A DNA stretch of 64,000 nucleotides, from contig JAPWGK010000006.1 of the NCBI GenBank assembly GCA_029641185.1, positions 1,302,001 to 1,366,000 on the forward strand, in the 5' to 3' direction. The DNA is from Pseudofabraea citricarpa (Eukaryota; Ascomycota; Leotiomycetes; Helotiales; Dermateaceae). The notes under the pieces were generated by a model, which made no database searches, was not told the origin of the DNA, and saw only the letters and a list, made by a program, of their open reading frames with translations. The translations under genes were made by a program, and so were the position numbers. Positions 1 to 12,294 of this stretch are shown here, piece after piece (position 1 is the stretch's first letter; each line of letters begins with the position of its first letter).

Positions 1-1207
1 AGCACTGTGAATCAAAATAGATCTGGGTTTGTAACGTAACGAAAGTTAAGACAAAACCTCACGTTATTTTGGTCTCATTTAACTCCGTGAAACATAAATA
101 ATCAAGTCCGTACCTAGGTTATACAACGGAGGGCAACGCAAGACAGGGGGTACAAGGCTTACGTGCCTCGAATTTCTCGAATACCTTGTTGAGCGAGAAT
201 TATTGCAGCTCTAATGCACAACGATCTTAACGTGCTGTAGATCTCTCAGACGACGCGTAGATAAAAGGATTTTGGAGGTGCGTGTACACCGAAATTTAAG
301 GCCATACTCAACAGGGAAACACGTGCTTGCTTTGGCTCTTCGAAAACGCGAAGGGGGGAAAAAGGGTAGTGGAACCAGGCTTCGGATTTTTCTAACTCAG
401 CAGGGTGATCCATTGATCTGATCCACTAATTTAGTTACATATAGAGCCTATGGACTCGCAAATTGTACGTATCGTAATAGGTGGATATAGGTAGACAGAT
501 TATATTGGAGCATGAAACACAAAAGTCAAGCGAGCACAAAATTTCTATTTGGGGTTTTTTTTCCATTATTGACAAATGCACTTAGTTATGGGTACCTAGG
601 TTAGGCGACCAAGTGGGTAGAACTAAAAATCATAATATCTTGCACGTTTCTCTTCACTTCGATTCGACTCATTCCATTATCGAGGTAAATATCTACCTGT
701 CCGCTCTATCAAACCAACTTCTACGGCATGACAGCTCAGCAAAGCCAAGACTCAAAGAAATAGAACGGTGTAATAACTTAATATTTATCACCTACGCACA
801 AAGGAAAAGCGGAAAGGGAAAGTAAAGAAAATAACCCTCGAATATTCAAATAACTACTATTCTTCGCTATGCATACACCATACACCAATGCCACACCTGC
901 ACCGAAAATTTATTGGTTCTGTATCATGCTTCTTCTCATTCATTCGTTCAGCCAATCTATCAATGACTTTTCTCTCCCTACATGTAATTGCGACCAAACC
1001 AACCAAACCACCCATCCACCCATCCTTCCGTCGCCTTCCAATACGCTCAATACAAAGAAGCAAAAAACTTCAAATACCTCCCCCATGCATAGGAAGGGTC
1101 AAATAACACCATGCGCCAGCAATAAAGACAAAAACTCCGTTTCTCCAGCAACAACCCATTACGATCGATTATGTAATAGCTCTTTCGGTCTCTATCGTGC
1201 TCGGTAA
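1..1207. other. Left-edge intergenic region
   Basis: No supported gene. Short open frames around 613-1207 lack recognisable domains and have biased, low-complexity translations. The right part is presumably the 3' untranslated region of the Hsp40 gene ending at 1208. Two copies of a tacctaggtta motif lie near 112-121 and 593-602. Confidence 0.6.
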
Positions 1208-2435
1208 TCATAGGATCTCCTTCAGCTTGCGCTTCTGCTCCGCCGTTAAGGTTGTGGGGAACTTGACGTTGTACTTGACGATGAAGTTCCCTCGCTGGTC
1301 CGGTTTCTTGCTTAGCGGCATACCGAGATTTGGATACGAATCAGAGGAACCTGGTTGCGTGGGTCCGGCTTTGTCGATGATGATGGATTTCCCGTCGATG
1401 GTGGTTACCGTTCTTCGCCATCCCGTAAGAGCCTCCTTGAGCTCAAGGTCGATGGATAGGATAATATCGTCGCCATCTCGAGTAAAGAGTGGATGCTTTT
1501 TCTGAACATGCTGTTAGCCTTGATGCATCTAAAAGAAAAAACCGAGGGGGAATAAGTATCTTACCTCTTCAACTACGAAATGCAGGTCTTGCTGTCCACC
1601 CTCTTCTTGATCGCCTACACCCTTGAACTTTATCTTGCTCCCCTTCTTCAATCCGGGCTTGATATCCATCTCCAGTACTTTATCCTGGGTGGTTCGTACA
1701 CCGGTAGCCTCGTCGAAGGTCTTTCGCTTGATCTTCATCTTCTTATGCACACCCTTGAATAGTTCTTCCAGGGTAAGTGGTAAAGGTCTCTCGACTGTTG
1801 TGACTTCTGGTGTAGCGGCTCTCTGCCTCGCTGGTTCAGCTCCTCCGAATCTTGCGCGACTCGATCGTCCTCCAGATTGTCGTGGCATGGAACCACTGTC
1901 AAAATCGTCACCACCTCCCATGTTTTGTCCGCGCAGAAACTCGGAAAAGATAAAGTCGGGATTGCTGAAGCTGAATCCTCCACCTCCTGCTCCACCACCA
2001 GTGCTGAAATGGAAACTGTGCCCTCCTCCCGGCATGCCCCCACTGGAGAATGCCTCGAAGCCACTAGGCATACCTCCAGCGCCAGCATATGGGTTTCCAC
2101 CCGCACCTCCACTCTCCTGTGGTGGTGGAGCGCCGTGCAATAAGTATTCAAGTCCATATTGATCGTACGTGTTGCGCTTCTCGGGGTCCGAGAGGATCTC
2201 ATAGGCCTGGGAACACTCCTTAAACTTCTCAACTGCAGTTGGGTTGTCCTTATTTTTATCTGGATGGTATTTCAGAGCAGCTTTGCTGTCGCAATTATTA
2301 GTATCATTATCCTATGTAGTGGGGGAACGAGCGGGGTCATAACAAGTGAACTTACCGGTATGCTTTCTTGATCTCATCTTGAGTAGCTGATGGCTTGATG
2401 CTCAAAGAGTCGTAGAGCTTTGTTTCGGCGACCAT
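1208..2435 (-). CDS. SIS1: Type II (class B) Hsp40 co-chaperone, SIS1-like
   Basis: Three exons, 2435-2356, 2285-1565 and 1501-1208, give 364 aa. The J domain covers about residues 1-70 with the HPD motif at 34-36, which stimulates Hsp70 ATPase. A Gly/Phe/Met-rich linker follows (about 70-170), then the DnaJ C-terminal substrate-binding domains (about 185-355). There is no zinc-finger CxxCxGxG array, which makes this type II (Sis1/DNAJB) rather than Ydj1-like. The length matches Sis1 proteins (about 350-370 aa). Family knowledge: a cytosolic/nuclear Hsp70 partner in protein folding and translation. Intron 1 has a TACTAAT branch point. A perfect heat-shock element lies about 530 bp upstream. 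The start is the first ATG, directly before the conserved ETKLYD segment. Confidence 0.95.
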
Positions 2436-4283
2436 GATTGCGTTTTGGGTCGTGGCGAGCCGCTGGGAATTATGATTGTGTTCGGAAGTATATGGACGGT
2501 GTGGCTTCCTTGGCCGCCCGACTTATTAAGTGCTGGGAATCAAGCAAGCTTGATCCGTGTAAAGCGTACGACGAATGATTCGATAATGTGTGAAGAACTC
2601 GGTATGAGGAGGGATGAAAATGCCTCGAAGGTACCGGTGGGTGCGCGCTATTAACAATAGCTGATCCTCGTGGGATGATTGTCTGTTGGACTGACTGACT
2701 GACTGAGAAGGCTCGAATCGACAGAAACAAACAAACAAAAACGGCGTAAATACGCAGTTGGACTAGTGAGGGTGCAATTGATCCAATGAATTCGGAATTG
2801 AGTTTTCTTTGTTCTCTGTGCTCAAAGTGATTGTCTTGTCTGTATGAAGAGGTTAGAGTACTTTGGCAATGGGGTTTTATTTCTCTGATCGGTGAGCTGA
2901 CCAGTGACGTTGTTGGGCACGGGGCGGGGGTTGTCGGTACGGTAGTGGGGTCGAGGGGACTCAGACGGAAGCTTCGCGAACCTTCTCTAAGATATGGAGC
3001 CAAGTACGAGGTACCACTCTGATGTTATCAAGTATTTATGAAGGGAGGTTCATAACTTATAATCAATTAACAGCAAGGCTGATATATGTCCCTCGTTAAT
3101 GACAACAAAACTGCTGTTGATTTTCACCTTCTGCACGTGATTATGTTTGCCTTGAGCTTAATTTTTCCTTTACGATAAGAAATCCGATAATAATCGAGCG
3201 ATCTAATTGGATAAGATATTTGCTCAGCTGACCTTCGGCTCACGTTTTCTTTCTTCTGCACGCGTTTTAGTGTATCTTCCGTACAGGCCTATTGTACTTT
3301 CTTTATATTATATATACTATATTGAATATGAGCCAATTGTATTACCTTTATACGGTGGATATTTAAATGAATAAATTAGACGACTGTGAAGTATGACACG
3401 TGACCCTTCTTGCGAATTCTCGCTTTCTAACGTTTTCAAAGACTACGATTTCATATCAAAATTCTTATCGTAGTAGCCTAAAGTTAAGATATAGTTCTTA
3501 TTCTTATAATAATCTTCAAGCAAGACACATGAGATCACACGTGACGGGTCTGTAGACAAATAGAAATATATACATATAGATTTCATATAAATGTTCTTTT
3601 TGAAAATGAATACTTAAGCACTTGTTATAAAAGTATGCTGATATTTAAGTTAGAAACAAATTAGTAAAAAAAGGCTTATTTGTTGGTTACAAGCTACTTC
3701 GAAGAACAGATCAGGAGAACGACCCCTGAATTGTCATTTAGATTTACCAGCTTGATATCAGATGAACTATAATGGTCTTGATATAACAAGCTGCTAAGGG
3801 ATCTGACGCAAAAGTGATACACATATTTGCGGCGGTTAAGCGAGCTGATCTCATCAAGGTGATGTTTACATCTCTGGTATGTTATAATAGGAGCGGTTTG
3901 TAGCAGTGAGATATAGGATATACACTTCTTATGAGCAAGTGTATCCATAAATAAATTGTTAAAGAGTGTATTTGCACGACATACGGTTAATCAGCGAATT
4001 AACTTTTTATACCACCTCCTAAATTTTAATACCGATTTTGATGTAGCGACATTAGATATAAATTTTGTATAATAAGTATCACAGCTATGACAGAAAACCA
4101 AGACGTCTATTATAGAAGTATAGGCTAACAACAACTAATCATTTGTTTATGTATATATATCTCCGAACCCTACAAAACGTTGATCGAGGGGCAATAGATT
4201 TAATGTTAGCGTGATTATTAGACGAGGTTTTCTTTCCAGAAGACAATTTAATCGCAGCCCAGTACTCCAAAAGCTTTCTTATT
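2436..4283. other. Intergenic region: SIS1 promoter/leader and AT-rich block
   Basis: 2436-3010 is the SIS1 upstream region. It holds a GACT tetranucleotide run (2689-2706) and a heat-shock element. From about 3030 to 4240 the sequence turns strongly AT-rich with no believable coding frame. CACGTG hexamers occur at 3134-3139, 3397-3402 and 3538-3543. It could be a decayed repeat or simply the gap between SIS1 and the NLR; I see no terminal repeats. Confidence 0.5.
2968..2985. promoter_or_regulatory. Perfect four-unit heat-shock element
   Basis: The sequence shows alternating GAA/TTC units at 2968-2970, 2973-2975, 2978-2980 and 2983-2985, each spaced exactly by two bases. This is the canonical Hsf1 trimer site (nGAAnnTTCn repeated). 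It lies 533 bp upstream of the SIS1 start codon, so it probably gives heat induction of this Hsp40 gene. Function is inferred. Confidence 0.75.
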
Positions 4284-7200
4284 TTAGGTCTGCTCGTTTC
4301 CCTTATCCTCCAACCTGTAGACAAGAGCCGCCATCTCTGCACCCCCTTCAGACTCTTCCTCCCTCTCAATGGCAGTACGGATGTCTCCAGTAAACTTTAC
4401 TTTTTTATTATACTTCAGAAGCAGGCTCAAAATCCGTATCTTGATCTCCTGGACTTGATTTTTATCCATCCGCTCAGAGAAATGCGGCTGAGTTAACACA
4501 AGTTCAGTTAGAATATCTGCAGTGAGGCAAATGTTTGTACCGCGATCTAGAATAGTGTTCAGGAAATTCAGGGCTCCAACACCCCATCTATCCGAAGAGA
4601 GCATTCGTGTAAGCAGTCTTTCGGGCACCTTAACAGTTCTGTCATGTGCGAGGAGTAGTAGGATCATCTCTCGTGATGCAGCCATCTCTCGTGATAGAAA
4701 CAACTTTCGTAATGGATCCATCCCTTTTGCAACTGCATCAGCTTTTTGCCAGATTTCTCCAACAACCTCCAGAACCTCCGGATTCAACTTCATGCCAGGA
4801 GCGTGCTTCAGTAGAAGCTTCATATGGTCGACAGTTTTAGCTGCTTTGAGCATTGGTTCAGTAACCTTTAAATTAAGATTGCGTTCGAACAGGAATCCAA
4901 TTGGATTCTGCTTTGTTTCTGTATAGTCGGCTCGCAGAAACAAGAGTACGATATCCTCGGTGATAGAAATGTCTGTTTCGTGCTCAATCAGAAGTCGGAG
5001 AAGTTCGTACAACTTGGAGTTCGACCCGCGAGAATAATCAGACGAACAGCAAAGGCTCTCGGACATCTTGGCAAGAATCTCTGGTGTGATTCGGCAAATA
5101 GGTCGATGATTTAGTAGAACCTTCAATATTTCAGGATCTCTGGTAGCTTCGATCATGGCTTCTTTGATACCCAGGCCTCTGTCTCTATCGAGTAAGAGCT
5201 CTAGAGAACCCGCATCGGCAGAGCTCAGCTGTTTAATTGCGGCAATAAGAACAGGTTCTGTCGCTTGCAGGGTTGCATCATGTTCAAGTAATATTTTCAG
5301 GAGATCTACCCCAAATGACCGTTCCATGCTGTATGATGGGCCGTGAATTCTATTCACAGCAGCAATGAGGTCTCGCTGCTCGATTTTAACCGGATTCTCC
5401 TCACCCAGCAGAATTTCTGCAATCTGCTGGCATGGATCTTCGTCAGGCAAATCACTTTTTCTTGACAATGCAGCTGAAAGTGGACTGCCATGTGAGCCAC
5501 AGACTGCATTTGCCTCAGCTCCATATTCCAATAACATACGCACCATAACAACACTCTGTAGTTCGCATGCATAATGTAACGCTGTGCCATATTTCGCAGA
5601 AATATAATTCACGTTAGTGCCTGCCTCAAGAAGGAGGGGCACAATGCGATGGCAGCTGTAGCCTTCTAAAGCTGCGAAAAGAGGAGTGCTAAATCGATCG
5701 CAGACGGTGTCAACTTCTGCCCCTCTCCCCAACATCAGATTCACAAGTGAAGCGCTGCCCAGGAATGATGCCAGATGCAGAGGGTTTCCATAGTTTCTTG
5801 GTGTGGTGTTGATATCCGCCCCGTGGTCGAGGAATATCCCAACGATTTTCTTGCAACAAGAGACCTTCTCAGATATTGGCCTCGGAGGTTCTACATCAGA
5901 ACAAGTATCATAATCTCTTAGTTCATCTTGATGTGAGTAATTTTCCGAAGAGAGTCTAAGAATGGGCTCCAACAACCCTTCAAGTGCTGCTTGTAGTGGA
6001 CTTCCGTATTTTCGACTGACCTTGTTCACATCTGCGCCATGTTCGATAAGTATATCTACCATGGTTTCGTTTTGAAAAAAAGCTGCTACCTGTAAGGCAT
6101 TGCCACCTTGTTCATTTTCACCATCAATGTCTACGCCCGCTCGTAATAGCATCAATGCACTATTAGTCAAGGAGGCAGCGCATGCCTGGGACAGAGTTGA
6201 GGAAGACACGGCAACACCATGTGCAATGAGCATCTGAAAAACACTTTCATCTTTACTTGCAGCAGCTGCAGAAAGTGCAGCAGCGCAGGCATATTGCTCA
6301 ATGCTTTCTGGAAGCTCGTCTAGTAGCAATTCTATAAGTGGCTTGCAGTGAGATTGAGATGCCTCTGCCAAGGCATTCCAACGTCCTGATGGATCTACGA
6401 TGGATGCTCCGCAACGTAGTAGCTCTTCCACTATATTAAGATTGCTCTCCCTTGATGCAAGAGAAAGAGCAGTTCCATGTAAGTTGTAATAATCGATATT
6501 GGCTCCGGATTCTATCAGCAGGCTCAGCACAGAAAGATGACCTATATAGGCTGTCATTTGAAGTGGAGTCATAGATGCAAATCTTTCACCGTCTTCGTCT
6601 TTGGCTTTGACTTTGACTCTAACTTTCACTTCCAACTCCAGGTCAGCGCCATGGTCCAGTAAAACTTGCACCATGCTTTTACAGCCCGCTCCACATGCAA
6701 GGTGAAGAGCAGTAGCTTGTTCGGAGAGGCGAACGTCAACTTTATTGTCAATAAATAGCTGGATCAACTCGAGATTTCCTAAACGGCAACCTGCTTTTAA
6801 GGTGGGTAATTTATGACTCGCATGCTCGTCAGAACCAGACTCAGCAGCGCCAGCCATAATGAGAGCCTTGATTATGATCCAGTTAGCAGTATTGAAGGCT
6901 ATATCCAAGATATGTATGGATGGTGTCGAACTTTGCGTTCCTTCTCGCAAGCTGAAATCAGCGCCATGCTCGAGTAAGAGATTGACAACTTTCTCATGCC
7001 CGCCCAGGACAGCGGCTCTAAGCGCAGTTTCATGCTGACCTTTGAGGATGTTGACCTTGGCACCCAGGCCGAGAAGATGCTGCACAAGCTCGAAGTAACC
7101 AAAACGAGCCGCGCACTGCAGTGCAGTCCCATAGTAGTTCCCTTGGACATTCACATCCAATCCTCGTTGGAGCAATAAATCTATATATTCGCGATCCTGT

Positions 7201-10200
7201 ACAACGACTGCCATCTGCAGCAAGTGACCATACCGCTCATCTTCGGTGCTTTCTGCTGGCAGGATTTTCAGCAAAATCTTGATAACAGCCCCAGGGCCAT
7301 TGTGTAATAAATCGTGAATAGACGGAGACTTAAAAAGTAGACTGTCAGTTGCAAAGCGAACAGGATCAATATTACCGAAGGCCCGGAGAGTTTTTCTAAG
7401 AACTAACTTCAAATCAATGTCGTTAGAAGTTTGTTCTGGCTCGGTTTCTTGTAGAGGTGCATCTGCTGCCAAAAGCAATTTCAAAATACTTGCTGCTCCT
7501 ATTGCTCGGCTAGTGGTTACTTTCAATGCCATGGCCCTTCCTTCAGGAGACTTGAGCAAGGATGCACCTTTTCTTATCATCATTTCGACTACAGTAGGTG
7601 AAGTTCTTTTTATGGCCGTAATTAGAAGAGGTGTTGAGTCCTCGTCTGCCTGATTAGGGTCAGCTCCTTTCTCAAGTAGAAAGAGTATGGTAGCTTCTTG
7701 ATCTGCTCTATTTTCTCGTCGATTTTCCCTTCGCGGACGATAAAAGCAGGAATCCGAGAATCTACTGAAAGCTGCCTGCAGGGCGTTCTTCTGCCTAGTT
7801 CTCGGCTGTTGACTGCTGAAGCTTTTATTTTCAGACCATTTTTCAAACGGCAGTGCAGAATTTTCCACGGGCTCCTCGGAAATCAAGTCCATATCAGAAT
7901 ATTCTCGGAAGAGAATCTCGACGACTTTAGAGAAACCGTTTAGCGCTGCGATATTGAGGCAAGCACGGCGCCCGTCCTTGTCGAGTGGATGCTTTTCAAG
8001 CAAGTACAGCAGTAGTTCGGAGTGACCAAATTCAGAAGTCCGTTTCATGGCTTGTAGAAGGATATCGTTGTCAAACTGGGTGACACTAAATAAGAATTTC
8101 ATAACTTCAATGCCGTTTTCTGACGCAGTTTCATACAGTACAGCGATATACATCTGCTTCATTTGCATGGAGGAATAGTGCTGCTTTAAAAGATTGACTG
8201 CCGTTGTAACAATAGAAACATGATCACCACGGCATCCGGGATGGAGGACGTAAAATTCTATATCCAGATAGATCGCAACAATGCCACTCTAAATTCCATG
8301 TCAGTACGCATCAAAATATAATTAGTTTACCATTTCACATACCTTGGATACCTGGTCATCCATTGACTGTAATTGCTGAAGGTGTGTAATAAGCAACTTT
8401 ACTACGTCGAGATGGTCATTGAATGCTGCATTCTTAAGTGCAAATTTGATTGCATCATTAAGTGCAGTCCTTAGATGGGGATCTATGTGTTCTATAGTTA
8501 GAAAAAGTTTAACAACGTCTTCGTGACCATTGCCTGAAGCTTGCTTAAATGCTTCGCCGATTTCCTTTCGAGATGTCCGCAGTCGTGGGTCAGTCAAGAT
8601 CTCCTTGACTATTTCATGGTTCCCATTTGAGGCAGCGCTTTCTAGTGCGAAAAAGTCTCTTTCAAAGAAATCGCGTTCAATAAACTCTTCCCTGTCGGTA
8701 TATTGATGGGTTGGAGAAGCTTCTTGCAAATAGTCCTTGTTGCTGGCAAATGGTAATGATGGCGGCCCCGCCAGGACAGAAGAATAACCCGTAGATGAAT
8801 CATTGTATCCTCGATCTAGTAGTAGGCGCAGGATATTTATATGTCCACCCTCAACTGCGGCATGAAACGCATCTTTGGTGAAGCCCGAAGAGTATATACT
8901 CGCTCCAGCGTCGAGAAACATCATAACCAGTTTTAAATGACCTCGATAAGCAGCGGCTTGTAGAGCATTGCCAGACCAGCCGCCATTGATGTTGACATCA
9001 ACGCCTTCTTGAAGCAGTAGCTTGGCGATTGATGTGTGGCCATTCATCGCCGCAGCTTCAAGGGCGTTTCCAAGAGAGCTTATACCACTGTTCTTCGCAC
9101 CACTGTCAAGTAGTAAGCGTACTGTCGATTCATTTCCTAAGAGGCTGGCTGCACGAAGGGGTGTTCCAAACTGACCCGCGTGTTCAATATCCAGGCCATT
9201 TTGTAGCAATAGCAGAATCATCCTATTTTGCCCACTCAAAGCGGCAATCGCTATAGAGTCTCCGGGCAGGTCATTCCTTGGGTTTTGGGACTTCTTTATG
9301 AACCTCTGAACAACTGATATTTGTCCTCGCGAAATGGCAGCTTGGATGGCTTTGCATTTGGCTGATCCCGAGTTGCCAAACGATGATCCGTGCATCTTCT
9401 GGAGTTGTTGGACAATTTTAATATGCCCAGACTGGGAAGCTAGTTGAAGAATCCTATCATATTCGCTCTGATCTTTGACCTCGAAGCCTTTCTCTAGTAA
9501 CAGAAGGCCGATGTCTTCATTATCTCCCTCTATTGATGCATCTAGCGCTGTTTCGAATTTCCCCTTCAGCTTTGGATCTGCACCATTCGCGACCAGCAGC
9601 TGTGTAATTTCGATATAGCCTTCGAAGCAGGACGCTTGCAAAGGATTGCCGAGTCGACCACCGCTGATATTAATATCAGCGCCATGGTCTAGCAAGATAG
9701 ATACAATATTACGTTGACCAGAAAAACAGGCGAGGTAAAGTCCAGTCTGGCCTAAGTCATTCTTTCTGTTGCAATCGAAGTCTGAAATTTTAACAATATC
9801 ATCGAGTATAATGGCTAATCCAAAAACAGAAGCAGTAAATAGTGGAGTGGGTTTCTGACTCAACGCCGAAGAAAGTTCTCTGCTCAGGAAGTGGTGACCT
9901 GGTAGAACCTTGGAATATTCGCCAATGTCTTCCAGCCAGCCGAGAAAAGCCAGACTGATTTCATTCTCCTCAAAGATGAATTGTTTTAACAACTCCAATA
10001 GCTTGATATTAGTATCAGACCTGAATGCGGCTTTACAATGCTCTGCCCAGTACAGAGTACTGTAATGGTAGAAATACTCCTTTGGACGTAGCCCAACATT
10101 AAGCTTGACTGGAGACCCATGCAAATACGTGTTGAGACAACTTACTGCCATGAGACCATTCACCTTGCTTGAAAGAAATTCATGCTGTGATTCAAGAAAC

Positions 10201-12294
10201 TCTTGCACGGATGTATGAGCAAAACGAAGTACGTTCATCTTCGAGTCAAGCACAATGAGACCAAGGCAGGATCTAAGCAGTTCGGGTAGCTGCAGGTCTG
10301 TTGAATGGTCCTCATCCATTTGTGCTACTGCTGTAAGGAATGATGATGATGATAACTGCTCGCAGAGGCAATGGAGTATAGAGAAGGCGTTGATCGCGAT
10401 TTTTTTGGAATATGTCTCTGTTGTACGGATACGGGCGAGAATTTCGGTGTACATCCGCTCAAGAGTGTCTTCAGAGAAATGCTTCATCGCTTTTCTGATG
10501 TCGATCTCGTGCCGCATATCACAAAGCGCTTCGATTTGCCAAATTACTAACTGAAAACTGAGAAGCAATTAACGGCGTGTTCAGACTTCTAAAATCACTC
10601 GACTTACATTTCTCCTGCGCCATCTATCAAAGCCTGTGAAAGATCTGCTTGTAACTCACTAGAAACATCTCCACCCAATAAGCGGCGACTATTGATAGCG
10701 AGAGATACTTGACTGTGTACAAATTTCTCAATATCTAGGCGATTTTCATCTGCGGCGATACGCAACTTGGAAGCGCTAGACAGCATAGCCAAGATCTGGT
10801 CATCATCTCGAGTTGTCAAGAAGACTTTGACAACATCATCAGCGTCCTTGACTATCTGCTGGAGAGCGTCGAGAAGTTCATGCCGACTCTTTGGAGGCAC
10901 CTCATCAATGGCGTCCAGAATTATTGTAGCAGACACAGATCCGGTGATCTCCAAAATTAGTCTGACACAATCTTGCAAGCCCAATCTTGGGACATCAAAC
11001 CCGTCAACTTTAGCTTTTTCCTCTCGTACTCCATACTCATTTACAATTGCACTATGAAGACTCTTTCCTATAACTGAAGTTGTTGCCAGTTGCCTTACAA
11101 TGCTTCTCATTATCTCTTTTGGATTACTGCGGTCGACTTCAGAGGCATTTTTGGAACAGTAAAAATATGCGAAAGGTGCAGCAGATGGCTGGTTGGAAGA
11201 CCCTTCGATGAAAGATCCTATGACTGCAGAAACCAGCGAGGATTTCCCAGATCCTGCCATACCGTGTAGGATGAACATTGACGATACACTAGATGATTGC
11301 CACTCCAGATATTCGCGGTGATTCAGAAACCACTGCCCGGTGCCCTGTATTCGGAGTTCCGCATGCCGTTCTTGGTGCTCAATAAAACATGACACAGATA
11401 GCCAATTGAGGATCTCTCGATAGCGGGCATCCTCTAGCGATGTTGCATATATAGCTGCCTGGTCAGCCATTCGACGAATTGGCTGCTCCAAGTCTCGAAA
11501 GCAGTTAAGCATTTCCGCATCGGATAAGGTTGCAATAGCCAATACCTTGGCCTCTGCTGCAGTGATTCTTTTGAGCAGCTGGTTCTCGTCGGATTCAAAG
11601 GCAGCTAAAGCGCTTTTCAACATCCGTGCTAAATAATTTAGTATCAACAAACTTTCAATTTGTTTTGATGTACGACTCACTTGCTGTTGGAGTCTGAAAG
11701 TATTTCATGGACCGGGCGAGGAAAATCAACATCTCCGCATACATCTCAGTCAGAACAGGTTCGAGCTCAGTAGCTGCTGCGGTATTTCGCCGTATATGCA
11801 CGCTCTCAAAGATGGCATATTGGGCGATGAGATGTGATACAATTTCTAGGGCCTCTATAGTTGAACCAAAAATATGGGTATCGTTAACAGCTACCTGTCA
11901 TAATTTAGATATCATTCATGCCGAAGTCTCTGGATGCACCCACCCTTAGGAGGAATCGTACACCTGCCCATGGTAACGCAGCATGAGCAGTATCAAACTG
12001 AGCTGCAGTATCCCCAACAGCTTTGAAATGGTCCAGCCATTTGATGATCTTCTCTATGACGTCTCGGAGCACCACTTCTTTGCCGTTTCGCTTGAACTTC
12101 CACCTTTTTCTTAAGCAAACCTCCTTTTTCTCTTCTGCTGTTTTGAGGGTTTTTTCAAGAATGTTCCTTTTGGTGCTGTTTTTGAAGTTGAGGCGAGATT
12201 TGAGGTCACCATCAAGAGTTTGCAGAGCCTTTCCCCAAAGATCCACAGGTTGGCGACCAGTCTGAGTTGTGTTTGATTGAACTTGCAATGGCAT
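4284..12294 (-). CDS. Giant NLR: NACHT_N, NACHT NTPase, ankyrin repeats
   Basis: Five exons, 12294-11944, 11894-11681, 11628-10608, 10557-8343 and 8288-4284, give about 2,601 aa in continuous phase. Residues 1-290 match the N-terminal domain of fungal NWD/NACHT NTPases (hallmark LPWAGVRFLL, then VAVND). The NACHT domain has Walker A GMAGSGKS (about 311-318), Walker B ILDAIDE (about 425-431) and a TTRDDD sensor segment (about 460). A RFAHTSVQEFL segment (about 640) marks the end of the STAND core. Ankyrin repeats run from about 796 to 2230 (many LLxxGADxN units). The last 370 residues are a different degenerate repeat. Family knowledge: fungal STAND proteins act in non-self recognition, heterokaryon incompatibility and programmed cell death. 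The ligand and the effector output are unknown here. Intron 2 has a TACTAAA branch. No stop or frameshift was seen, so the gene looks intact. Confidence 0.88.

Noticed and set aside
2470..3003. 177-codon minus-strand frame upstream of SIS1
   Set aside because: It covers the SIS1 promoter/leader including the heat-shock element. The translation is low-complexity without a domain.
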